A stretch of DNA of 8,984 nucleotides from JBBQKP01 sp038326995. Lineage in GTDB: Bacteria; Planctomycetota; Phycisphaerae; Tepidisphaerales; Tepidisphaeraceae. A model generated the notes under the pieces. The model had not been told where the DNA came from, ran no database searches, and was given only the letters and a program-made list of their open reading frames with translations. The stretch covers positions 1-8,984 of the forward strand of contig JBBQKP010000139.1 of assembly GCA_038326995.1 (NCBI GenBank), in the 5' to 3' direction. Each line of letters starts with the position of its first letter. Positions within the stretch are counted from its first letter, which is position 1. The position numbers were made by a program, and so were the translations under genes. This document shows positions 1-6,673 of this stretch, one piece after another.

Positions 1-128
1 ATGACGTAGTCACGTGCCCGCGCCCACTCGGCGGAGAACGTGGGGCGTGTTGCACCGTTGCCGGGCGTGTGGGTGCACGCCGCGATGGCGCGGATGTCGC
101 TTTCGATTCTGTCTGCTCGAATGGCCAT
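1..128 (-). CDS. allC: Allantoate amidohydrolase / M20-family N-carbamoyl hydrolase, N-terminal fragment
   Basis: Only the first 42 codons are in the window; the gene runs off the left edge. The peptide begins MAIRADRIESDIRAIAA and continues with TPGNGATRPTFSAEW, then ARDYV. This is the usual opening of the M20 hydantoinase/carbamoylase family (N-terminal helix with a DRI motif, a TPG-G-TRPTFS loop, then ARDY). Family members include allantoate amidohydrolase, which releases ammonia and CO2 from allantoate to give (S)-ureidoglycine, and N-carbamoyl-amino-acid hydrolases. The allantoate assignment is inferred mainly from context: allE, which acts on ureidoglycine, lies in the same operon. The ATG is 4 nt after the TAA of the upstream reductoisomerase-like gene and has a GGAAAG ribosome binding site 7 nt upstream. 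The metal ligands lie outside the window, so substrate cannot be settled here. Confidence 0.72.
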   Translation of the reverse strand, partial: MAIRADRIESDIRAIAACTHTPGNGATRPTFSAEWARARDYV

Positions 129-132
129 TGAA

Positions 133-1101
133 TTACTTTCCGAACTTTTCGCGCCAGACGGAGCCGGTCTTTTCCATCTTGCTTTGCGCTTGAGCGCGGC
201 GAAGGCGGTGAAGCTGTGGCATGCCGAGTGCGAATTCCTGCATCCAGTCGCGCGCGAAAATTCCGGCTTCGGTCTCGGCGAAAATCTTTTTGATCTCGGA
301 CTCATTGATGACGCGCGGGCCGCGCGTGCGGACCGCGAATTCGCACGTTCGGCTGCATCCGCCGGTCAGATAATTTTCGATCCCGATTTCGTCCATTACG
401 TCGATGACAGACCGGAGCGAGCGGATCGCCTTCGCGTACGCAAAGCTCGGCGAGTAGCCGCCTTCGACCATCGTGTTGAAGCACGCGCGCATGAGCGCGA
501 TCGCGCCGCCGTAGAGAATTTGCTCTTCGAAATTATCGCCTTCGGTTTCGTGTTGGAATGTCATTTCAACAACACCAGCACGCGTGGAACCGACGACCTT
601 GCTGATGGCAAAGACGATCGCACGGGCGTCGCCCGTCGCGTCGTGATCGACCGCGACGCAGCCGTACACGCCTTCGCCTTTGAGATATTTGGCACGCACG
701 AATTTGCCCGGTGCGTTGGGCACGAACAGCACGACGTTCACGTCTCTGGGCGGTGCGATTTGTCCGTAGAGCACACTGAAGCCGTGGCAAAAACAGAGCG
801 TCTGGCCCGCACGGAGGTTCGGGCCGATGTCGCTTTTGTAGATCGCAGGCTGAACAGGGTCGGCGAGTTCGATGAGCAGAACATCGGCCTGTTTCACAGC
901 GTCGGCGATGGAAAAAGCTTCGAAACCGTCGGCCTTGGCTTGCGAGAGCGAGTTGCCCGTGCCGACGATCACGCGGCATCCACTGTCGCGCGCGTTGGCG
1001 GCCTGGGCTTTGCCTTGAATGCCATATCCGATCACCGCGAGCGTCTTGCCCTTGAGGACAGATTCATCAACGTCGGCGTCACGAAAAATTTTCTCTTCCA
1101 T
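133..1101 (-). CDS. Ketol-acid reductoisomerase (IlvC)-family oxidoreductase, divergent, in an allantoin operon
   Basis: This 322-residue protein has the length and layout of class I ketol-acid reductoisomerase, which normally makes dihydroxyvalerate in branched-chain amino acid synthesis. The Rossmann motif GYGIQGKAQA is at 25-34, the nucleotide-loop region at about 46-56, the CHGF motif with H106 at 105-108, and the helical domain from about 180. Metal ligands equivalent to D190 and E194 of class I enzymes are kept (D189, E193 in EGDNFEEQ), as is the active-site serine (S250). The two glutamates that a true KARI supplies from the second helical region (E226 and E230) align with K224 and S228. 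It lies between allE (23 nt upstream) and the allC-like gene (4 nt downstream), with no ilvB, ilvN or leu genes visible. I infer that it is not the housekeeping IlvC but a paralog acting on a ureide acid, perhaps oxidising ureidoglycolate. Starting at the ATG at 1101 gives the canonical family N-terminus and avoids overlap with allE. Family is near certain; function is a hypothesis. Confidence 0.88.
   Translation of the reverse strand: MEEKIFRDADVDESVLKGKTLAVIGYGIQGKAQAANARDSGCRVIVGTGNSLSQAKADGFEAFSIADAVKQADVLLIELADPVQPAIYKSDIGPNLRAGQTLCFCHGFSVLYGQIAPPRDVNVVLFVPNAPGKFVRAKYLKGEGVYGCVAVDHDATGDARAIVFAISKVVGSTRAGVVEMTFQHETEGDNFEEQILYGGAIALMRACFNTMVEGGYSPSFAYAKAIRSLRSVIDVMDEIGIENYLTGGCSRTCEFAVRTRGPRVINESEIKKIFAETEAGIFARDWMQEFALGMPQLHRLRRAQAQSKMEKTGSVWREKFGK
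136..141 (-). promoter_or_regulatory. Ribosome binding site of the allC-like gene
   Basis: GGAAAG on the minus strand, 7 nt before the ATG at 128. It lies inside the last codons of the reductoisomerase-like gene, so translation of the two genes is probably coupled. Confidence 0.55.
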
Positions 1102-1124
1102 ATGAGGTCTCGGTTCGAGTGGTG

Positions 1125-1889
1125 CTAGATGTGAATGTCGCGGTTGACGTTTTTGTAATAGATGTATCGCGACGGCGTCGGGCCGGTGGCGTAGAAACTT
1201 TGCGGGCAAAACGTGCCCATCCAGATGAAGTCGTCCTGTTCGACTTCCATCCACGAGCCGTCGAGAAAATAGACACCCTTGCCACTGAGAAAGAGCAGGC
1301 CGTGCTCCATGACGTGCGTCTCGACGATAGGCAGGCCGTGGCCGGGGGAGAACGTGAAAATGTTCATCGCCATGTCGAAGGCGATGTCGTCTGGAATGAG
1401 CTTTTGCAAGAGTGCGCCCTGGTTGCCTTCCCACACTTCTTTTTTCACGGCCGACTCATTGCCGACGTATGAAATCGCGGCGGGGTGTTTGGATGTCGGC
1501 TCGTAACGCTTGCGAAGAATCAGCAGCCGAAGGTCGGTGTCGGCAATAAATGAAACCGCATCACTCGCGGCGACCAACATGTACGAACCGGGCGTAAGAT
1601 CATTTGCAGCATCTTTCCCGTTCGATCGCCCGGTACCGGATAAAACAAAATAAAATGTTTCGATCGTCGCATGGTTCTGCGTGTCGGCGGCGAACGAGCC
1701 GCTGCTTCCCGCGGGCAGGTCGATTAACAGCTGCACGAATGCGGCGCCGAGCGACGGCGAAGCGAGAACGCGGACCGATGCGCTTTCCCAACCGGGCAGG
1801 CGAGAAGTCGGAAACCCTTCGAGCGGCATGAGTGCGTAGCGCGACGTGACGCGCGTGCGTGAGTGAACCAGAGACTGAATCGGACGCAT
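1125..1889 (-). CDS. allE: (S)-ureidoglycine aminohydrolase (bicupin)
   Basis: This 254-residue bicupin matches AllE/YlbA (UGLYAH), a manganese enzyme that hydrolyses (S)-ureidoglycine to (S)-ureidoglycolate and ammonia during allantoin breakdown. The N-terminal cupin carries IETFYFVLSG at 76-85. The C-terminal cupin has the metal motif ETHVMEH (E190, H192, H196), followed by GKGVYFLDG at 203-211 and FIWMG-FCPQ, with Q230 the expected fourth metal ligand. The C-terminal YYKNVNRDIHI supplies K246, matching the substrate-contacting lysine of the plant enzyme, and ends like E. coli YlbA (NRDVEI). Length is close to the usual roughly 260. The ATG at 1889 has an AGGAG site 7 nt upstream. It is the first gene of a leftward operon with the reductoisomerase-like gene and the allC-like gene, and it is divergent from xdhC. 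All catalytic residues I can name are present, so it should be active. Confidence 0.93.
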   Translation of the reverse strand: MRPIQSLVHSRTRVTSRYALMPLEGFPTSRLPGWESASVRVLASPSLGAAFVQLLIDLPAGSSGSFAADTQNHATIETFYFVLSGTGRSNGKDAANDLTPGSYMLVAASDAVSFIADTDLRLLILRKRYEPTSKHPAAISYVGNESAVKKEVWEGNQGALLQKLIPDDIAFDMAMNIFTFSPGHGLPIVETHVMEHGLLFLSGKGVYFLDGSWMEVEQDDFIWMGTFCPQSFYATGPTPSRYIYYKNVNRDIHI

Positions 1890-1896
1890 GAACGTG

Positions 1897-1901
1897 CTCC
1901 T
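1897..1901 (-). promoter_or_regulatory. Ribosome binding site of allE
   Basis: AGGAG on the minus strand, 7 nt before the ATG at 1889. It is the strongest Shine-Dalgarno sequence in the window and fixes the allE start. Confidence 0.7.
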
Positions 1902-1932
1902 GAAAGCGGTATGGCCGATCGGTAAGGCTGAT

Positions 1933-1962
1933 GAGAACTATCGAGAACTGACGCGAACAAGT
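1933..1962. promoter_or_regulatory. Three tandem 10-bp-phased repeats in the allE/xdhC divergent region (possible operator)
   Basis: On the plus strand, GAGAACT at 1933-1939 is repeated exactly at 1943-1949, and a third related unit (GCGAAC) begins at 1953. All three units are 10 bp apart, so they fall on one face of the helix. They lie about 45 bp upstream of allE and about 90 bp upstream of xdhC, where an operator controlling both directions could sit. An 8-bp palindrome, CCGATCGG, is nearby at 1915-1922. I found no clear sigma-70 -35/-10 pair. Binding by a regulator is inference. Confidence 0.35.
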
Positions 1963-2037
1963 AGGCAAGCCCGACCCGACTCGGCTGGCGATGGCAAGAA
2001 GCGATAGTATCAATTGTTGCGGGTTTGGACAGAATGC

Positions 2038-2041
2038 GAGG
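2038..2041 (+). promoter_or_regulatory. Ribosome binding site deciding the xdhC start
   Basis: GAGG, 7 nt before the ATG at 2049. The alternative starts at 2034 (ATG) and 2025 (TTG) have no comparable site, so 2049 is preferred. Confidence 0.5.
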
Positions 2042-2048
2042 TCTGGAT

Positions 2049-3056
2049 ATGCGAGACCTGATTGAAGAAATCCTCCGGCGGTCAGATTCGAGCGAAGCCG
2101 TCATGGTGTGTGTCATCGTCGACACGCAAGGCTCGACGCCTCAAAAGGCCGGCGCGACCATGCTGGTGATGTCGAACGGGCAAATACTGGGCACGCTGGG
2201 CGGCGGATGTGTTGAAGCGGAAGTTCGCACGACCGCGCTGCGAATGCTCGTCGAGCGAATGCAGGTTGCCGAATCCGTTGTCGAACCGATTGCCGTGCCC
2301 GTTGATGAGCCCATTGCCGAACGCGGGCTGCTACTTCGCTTCAAGCTCGACAACGATTACGGCTGGGACGACGGCCTGGTGTGCGGCGGGTCGATGCGAA
2401 TCGCAATGGTGATGATCGACTCTGCAAACTCTGCAAGGCCCTGGCGCGAGGCGCTGAAAAAACTCGAGCATCGCGAGATCGCGACGGTGAATCTTAATGT
2501 GGCCGACAAAGACGGCGAGGCGTATACGTTCTCTCACGAGATGCTTCCTCGCGCCGCCTTGGTGATCGCCGGCGCGGGGCACGTTGCGGCAGCGCTCGCA
2601 CGAGTCGCGGCGATGCTGGAATTTGAAGTTACCGTGATCGACGACCGTGCGGATTTCTCAAACAGCGATCGCTTTCCAAGCGCGGCCTGCATCGTGGGCG
2701 AGATTGATGTCGAACTTCGACGAATGAATATCGACGCGCAAACGTTCGTCGTGATCGTCACGCGAGGCCATCGACACGACACCGACGCGCTTGGCGCGGT
2801 GATTGAATCGAAAGCGCGGTATGTGGGGCTGATTGGGTCACGGCGAAAGATATTGAAGATTCTTCGAGAGCTTCGCGCCAGAGGCGTTTCGGACGAGCAT
2901 CTCGCTCGCGTTCACGCGCCGATCGGGCTGGCGATCAATGCCGTGACGCCCGGCGAAATTGCGGTCAGCATCGCGGCGGAGCTGGTTGCGGTGCGGCGAA
3001 ATTGCGACATGCCAGAGGGCGTGATGATGAAGATCGACACGCGTCTATTAGGTTGA
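2049..3056 (+). CDS. xdhC: XdhC/CoxI-family xanthine dehydrogenase maturation factor
   Basis: XdhC proteins bind the molybdenum cofactor, help give it its sulfido ligand and hand it to xanthine dehydrogenase, the enzyme that feeds purines into the urate-allantoin route. This 335-residue protein has both expected domains. The N-terminal part carries TQGSTPQKAGA at 26-36, GTLGGGCVE at 48-56 and GLVCGGSM at 109-116. The C-terminal Rossmann part has IAGAGHVAAAL at 173-183, an acidic VIDDR at 196-200, TRGHRHDTDAL at 238-248 and YVGLIGSRRK at 258-267. The final conserved block reads PIGLAINAVTPGEIA rather than the more usual GLDIGA-TPEEIA, so a normally conserved aspartate is alanine here. Beginning at 2049 gives the family's typical MRDL opening. 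It is divergent from allE. No xdhA/xdhB follows in the window, so the target enzyme must be encoded elsewhere. A role with another xanthine-oxidase-family enzyme cannot be excluded, but the context favours purines. Confidence 0.9.
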   Translation: MRDLIEEILRRSDSSEAVMVCVIVDTQGSTPQKAGATMLVMSNGQILGTLGGGCVEAEVRTTALRMLVERMQVAESVVEPIAVPVDEPIAERGLLLRFKLDNDYGWDDGLVCGGSMRIAMVMIDSANSARPWREALKKLEHREIATVNLNVADKDGEAYTFSHEMLPRAALVIAGAGHVAAALARVAAMLEFEVTVIDDRADFSNSDRFPSAACIVGEIDVELRRMNIDAQTFVVIVTRGHRHDTDALGAVIESKARYVGLIGSRRKILKILRELRARGVSDEHLARVHAPIGLAINAVTPGEIAVSIAAELVAVRRNCDMPEGVMMKIDTRLLG

Positions 3057-3247
3057 CGTTTTACGTTCGCTGCAGCCGGGTTCGTTCAAATGCGAACTGA
3101 CGATAGCTGAAGGCGAATGGGATGCGGTGGCCGCGGTGAGTGAGCCATTAGTGGATTCAAGCAGCCTACGTGTCAGTCGAATGGCTACCTGCAGCACGAC
3201 GGATTTCGGGTTAGACCATAAGGCTTTGCACGGATAGATTCCGATCA

Positions 3248-4066
3248 GTGAGCCAATTCTTCCAAAAGCCCGTTCGTTTCATAGGCCAACTCGTGCTGGG
3301 CTGGATCGAACTGCTGGGCGGCTTGTCGATGTTACTCGGCGATGTGCTGCTGGCCTCGCGGCGGCTCGTCTCTGCCGGCAGGCCCGGGCGAATGGCGTGG
3401 TCGAATGTGTTCGCGCAGATGGTGCGGGTCGGCGTGCGATCGATCCCCATCGTCAGCCTCGTGGTGTTCTGCATCGGTATGATCCTGGCGATGCAGATGT
3501 CGCCCGTGCTTGCGGCCTACGGTGCGACGGATCAGGTCGCCGACATCATTGCGATTGCGATGTTTCGCGAGCTGGGCCCGCTCGTCGGTGCGATCGTGCT
3601 GACGGGCTTCGCCGGCGCGAGCATCGCGGCCGAGCTCGGCACAATGGTCGTCAGCGAAGAGCTCGAAGCGCTCGAGGCGCACTCGATTGACCCGGTGCGG
3701 TTTCTTGTCGTCCCGCGCGTATTGGCGGCGACGATCATGACGGTGTGCCTTGCGGTCGTCGCCGATCTCATGGGCGTGCTGGGCGGCCTGTTCGCCGCCA
3801 CGACGATTGTCGGCACGACCGATGCGTCCGCCTACCTCTATCGCACGTTCAATGCCGTCACCGTGCACGATTTTACAACCGGACTCATCAAGGCCGGGGT
3901 GTTCGGCGCGATCATCGCGCTTCTTGCGTGTTATCTCGGCATGAACGTGAAGAACGGCGCTGAAGGCGTCGGCAACGCCACCACCCGTACTGTCGTGCTC
4001 ACGATTGTTGCATTGACGATTGTCGATCTGCTGTTCACTGCCGTCTTCTTCTCTCTTGACGTGTAG
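3248..4066 (+). CDS. mlaE: MlaE/YrbE-family ABC transporter permease (lipid transport)
   Basis: The 272-residue integral membrane protein matches MlaE (YrbE, Ttg2B), the inner-membrane permease of ABC systems that move phospholipids or other hydrophobic molecules between inner and outer membranes. An interfacial N-terminal helix spans about 10-40. Hydrophobic segments lie near 66-90, 98-128, 155-188, 212-232 and 248-268. Family signatures are FRELGPLVGAIVLTGFAGAS at 106-125, followed by an AELGTM block, then HSIDPVRFLVVPRVLA at 145-160 and GAEGVGNATTRTVV at 237-250. The start is a GTG with no strong ribosome binding site. An in-frame stop at 3212 and the absence of an upstream ATG make it the only sensible choice. 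The usual partners, an MlaF ATPase and an MlaD/MCE protein, are not adjacent: xdhC lies upstream and gatB downstream. It is either an orphan permease or is served by genes elsewhere. The exact substrate is unknown. Confidence 0.9.
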   Translation: MSQFFQKPVRFIGQLVLGWIELLGGLSMLLGDVLLASRRLVSAGRPGRMAWSNVFAQMVRVGVRSIPIVSLVVFCIGMILAMQMSPVLAAYGATDQVADIIAIAMFRELGPLVGAIVLTGFAGASIAAELGTMVVSEELEALEAHSIDPVRFLVVPRVLAATIMTVCLAVVADLMGVLGGLFAATTIVGTTDASAYLYRTFNAVTVHDFTTGLIKAGVFGAIIALLACYLGMNVKNGAEGVGNATTRTVVLTIVALTIVDLLFTAVFFSLDV

Positions 4067-4089
4067 CACTGCGGTCTTGCAGCACTGCG
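4065..4089 (+). repeat. Short direct repeat after mlaE
   Basis: AGCACTGCG occurs at 4065-4073, overlapping the mlaE stop codon, and again at 4081-4089. It is a 9-bp perfect repeat with a 16-bp period. It does not form a hairpin with a T tract, so it is not a terminator. It may be a small slippage duplication. Confidence 0.3.
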
Positions 4090-4128
4090 AACTATCCACA
4101 CTTCGATTCCTCCCTTATCTTCGTCGCC

Positions 4129-5622
4129 ATGCGAAAATGCGTCAGTCATAAGGTGCTTGTCGGACTTGAAATTCACGTTCAGCTTTCGACCAAATCGAAG
4201 ATGTTCACGTCCGCCGCCAACACGTCGGCGAGCAACGGCGTGGTCGATACGCCGCCCGAGCCCAACACCTGCGTCGATCCGGTCATTCTTGGCCTGCCCG
4301 GCGTGCTTCCGGTCATCAACAAACGCGCCGTCGAATCCGCCATCATGACCGGGCTCGCGCTGGGTTGTGAGATCGCGAAATTCACGAAATGGGATCGCAA
4401 AAGTTACTACTATCCCGACCTGCCCAAGAACTATCAGATCAGTCAATACGACTTGCCTCTGTGCGGCGCGGGAACGTTCGTCATGGCCGACGAATTCGGC
4501 AAGGAGATGACGATCCGAATTCGCCGGGCGCACCTCGAAGAGGACGCGGGCAAGCTGCTGCACGAAGCACCCGGCGGCTACCCGATCGACTACAGCATCG
4601 TCGATCTCAACCGCGCCGGAACGCCTTTGCTGGAAGTCGTCACCGAGCCCGACATGACCACCGCAAAGCAAGTCGCGATCTTCGGCCAGGAGCTTCAAAA
4701 ACTCGTGCAGTTTCTCGGCGTGAGTCACGGGCAGATGCAGCTCGGGCAGATGCGGTTCGAGCCGAACATCAATGTGCATATCACCGATCAGGACGGAAAA
4801 ATTCACAAAACCGCGATCACGGAAGTAAAAAATCTCAACAGTTTTTCCGTGCTCGAAAAGGCGGTCGATTGTGAAGTAAAAAGGCAGATCGAGACTTGGG
4901 AAGCTGCCGGCGATCTCGGAAAGAAAAGCACGTACGGCTGGGATGAAACAACGCAGTCGACGTACTTGCAGCGCGAAAAAGAAGAGGCCCACGACTACCG
5001 ATATTTTCCCGATCCGGATCTGGTCCCCGTCACGGTAAGCGACGCATGGCTTAGCGAGATTCGATCAAGAATCGGCGAGCTTCCGGCCGCGCGACGAAAA
5101 CGTTACGCGCAAGCTCTTGGCCTGACTGAAGTCGAAGCGACGATTCTCGCGAGCGACCGCGCGACGGGTGATTTATTTGATCGAACGCTCGAACTCGGAA
5201 CGCCGACCCGCCGCGCGACGGCGCTCATGGAAACACTTCGTGAAATGAGCAACGACGTCAATCGACCGATTTCACATCTCAATGTCTCGGCCGACCAACT
5301 TGCCGAACTTGCCAAACTCGTCGAGTGCGGCAAGCTCGCCGCGAGCAAGGAAATCAGCAAGAAGGTACTGAACGAGCTCACGAAAAACGCCACAACCGTG
5401 GAGGCCGCCGCGACGGCGCTCGGGCTCATTCAGTCCACCGATACAGGCCCGGTCGATACCGCGATCGACGCGATGATCGCACAGAATCCGCAGCCGCTTC
5501 AGGACTACCGCGCCGGGAAAGCCAGCGCACTCGGCGCATTGGTCGGCATGGTCATGAAGCAGGGCAAAGGCATGAACGCGAAGATCGTTCAGGAACGACT
5601 CAAGGCCAAGTTGACGGTGTGA
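4129..5622 (+). CDS. gatB: Aspartyl/glutamyl-tRNA(Asn/Gln) amidotransferase subunit B
   Basis: GatB is the kinase/tRNA-binding subunit of GatCAB. This cytoplasmic complex turns Glu-tRNA(Gln), and often Asp-tRNA(Asn), into the amide form using ATP and glutamine-derived ammonia. The 497 residues fit the family. GLEIHVQL is at 12-19, FTKWDRKSYYYPDLPKNYQI at 85-104 and the nearby QYDLPL at 106-111, RAHLEEDAGKL at 133-143, VDLNRAGTPLLEVVTEPD at 158-175, ITEVKNLNSF at 230-239 and KEEAHDYRYFPDPDL at 284-298. The tail, from about 350, is the helical and YqeY-like tRNA-binding region. An oddity is that the zinc-knuckle cysteines of many GatBs are absent: the region at 24-50 keeps only C48. The FTKWDRK and NLNSF blocks resemble planctomycete GatB as I recall it. 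The ATG has no Shine-Dalgarno sequence but gives the expected N-terminus. gatA and gatC are not in the window. It converges with holA. Confidence 0.97.
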   Translation: MRKCVSHKVLVGLEIHVQLSTKSKMFTSAANTSASNGVVDTPPEPNTCVDPVILGLPGVLPVINKRAVESAIMTGLALGCEIAKFTKWDRKSYYYPDLPKNYQISQYDLPLCGAGTFVMADEFGKEMTIRIRRAHLEEDAGKLLHEAPGGYPIDYSIVDLNRAGTPLLEVVTEPDMTTAKQVAIFGQELQKLVQFLGVSHGQMQLGQMRFEPNINVHITDQDGKIHKTAITEVKNLNSFSVLEKAVDCEVKRQIETWEAAGDLGKKSTYGWDETTQSTYLQREKEEAHDYRYFPDPDLVPVTVSDAWLSEIRSRIGELPAARRKRYAQALGLTEVEATILASDRATGDLFDRTLELGTPTRRATALMETLREMSNDVNRPISHLNVSADQLAELAKLVECGKLAASKEISKKVLNELTKNATTVEAAATALGLIQSTDTGPVDTAIDAMIAQNPQPLQDYRAGKASALGALVGMVMKQGKGMNAKIVQERLKAKLTV

Positions 5623-5662
5623 TCGTCATCTAATCGACAACGAAAATAGTGATCGCTGTCTC

Positions 5663-6622
5663 TCAAGCCTTCTTCACGATCGTCGCCAGAAACCTTTCGA
5701 CCGACGCCGCCACGTCGGTGCCGCTGCTCTTGATCGAGCGGTCGAGTTCGACGAGTTGATCCACCGCCGCCAGCAGTCTGGTTTCGCCCACGCGTTCTGC
5801 GGTTGCGATCAAACGATCGACGTTCTGCGCGGGCCAGATTTTCAACTCTTTGGCGATCTCACTCGAGGGCACACGCATCTTGCGAAGTGACAGTGCCCGT
5901 GCTGCTTTCTCGACCCACAACGCGAGCCATGTGACGGCCCGGAACTCGCTCGACGGGTCCGTCTGCACCAGGTGTCGCCAGCGCCGCACGGCCTCATCGG
6001 GCTTGGCCGCCGTCAATTGATCCGTCATGTCCCACATCTGTTGTTCACGCTGAAAGACGACGACGCTCAAAACATGCTGCGCTTCGATTCGGCCCGTCGT
6101 GGTCTGCAGCGCGAGCTTGCCGAGTTCGCTGTCGAGCTTGCCCAAATCCGCGCCAATCATCTCCGCGAGCGACCGCGCCGCATCCGGCGTGATCTGCGCC
6201 TGATGATGCGACTTCGCGCGGACAATAATCCAATTCTGAAGTTCAAACTGCTTCGGCGGGGCGACATCAATGATCTTGCCGATCTTGTCGATCGCCTTAT
6301 AAATTCGCTGCGTCTTTGGCAATGAATCGCACCGCAAAACCAAGATGCCCGCGTCGCTCGGAGCGGCACAGTAGTCTTCGAGTTGCTCTCGAAATTTCGT
6401 GATGAAGTCGTTGGCATCGCGCACGACCGCGACGCGTAATCCGCCGAACATGCTGGGCGAACGCACCTCGTCGAGCACGTCGGCGAGCTTCGCCGTCTCG
6501 CCGTCGAAATCGATCCGCTGCGGGTCGTTTGGGACGGTGCGGACGAATTCGCGGACGGCCTCGCCCTGCAAAAAAGGGTCGCTGCTCACGATCGCGACGA
6601 CGTTGTAAATCTTGACTGCCAC
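5663..6622 (-). CDS. holA: DNA polymerase III delta subunit
   Basis: The delta subunit is the wrench of the clamp-loader complex: it opens the beta sliding clamp so that it can be placed on primed DNA. The 319-residue length fits HolA. Residues 7-16 carry the family opening NVVAIVSSDP, which aligns with the usual loading-domain strand but has no Walker A, as expected for delta. Other family marks are RSPSMFGGLRVAVVRD at 54-69, a central domain with LAEMIGADLGKLDSELGKLAL at 152-172, and a helical C-terminal collar ending ASVERFLATIVKKA. No ATG is available. I chose GTG at 6622 over TTG at 6628, two codons upstream; an in-frame stop lies shortly upstream of both. The start is weakly supported because no clear ribosome binding site is seen. 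It follows the HPr-kinase-like gene by about 50 nt and may be co-transcribed with it. Confidence 0.88.
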   Translation of the reverse strand: MAVKIYNVVAIVSSDPFLQGEAVREFVRTVPNDPQRIDFDGETAKLADVLDEVRSPSMFGGLRVAVVRDANDFITKFREQLEDYCAAPSDAGILVLRCDSLPKTQRIYKAIDKIGKIIDVAPPKQFELQNWIIVRAKSHHQAQITPDAARSLAEMIGADLGKLDSELGKLALQTTTGRIEAQHVLSVVVFQREQQMWDMTDQLTAAKPDEAVRRWRHLVQTDPSSEFRAVTWLALWVEKAARALSLRKMRVPSSEIAKELKIWPAQNVDRLIATAERVGETRLLAAVDQLVELDRSIKSSGTDVAASVERFLATIVKKA

Positions 6623-6673
6623 GCACAAATCAGACCCGCAGCAGGGCCGCTTCGCAAATGCAACGCGAACAAC

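Noticed and set aside
40..1128. 362-codon open frame on the plus strand
   Set aside because: It is fully antisense to the KARI-family gene, has a composition dominated by Arg/Ala/Asp from complementary codons, and shows no recognisable domain. It is a shadow of the GC-rich codon pattern.
1102..1434. N-terminal extension of the KARI-like protein to 433 residues
   Set aside because: The extension would overlap the well-supported allE gene in another frame and has no similarity to the KARI N-terminus. The ATG at 1101 gives the standard length.
3057..3247. Possible small or decayed gene between xdhC and mlaE (open frame 3052-3237)
   Set aside because: The frame is open for about 60 codons but has no plausible early start, no ribosome binding site and no recognisable motif. 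A distant 7-bp inverted repeat (3143-3149 and 3180-3186) is too weak for a hairpin or terminator. Presumably this is leader and promoter sequence for mlaE.
3931..4992. 353-codon minus-strand frame across the mlaE end and gatB
   Set aside because: It is antisense to the strongly supported gatB, with no family motifs.
5623..5662. Bidirectional terminator between convergent gatB and holA
   Set aside because: The position is right, but I could not pair a convincing GC-rich stem followed by a T tract on either strand.
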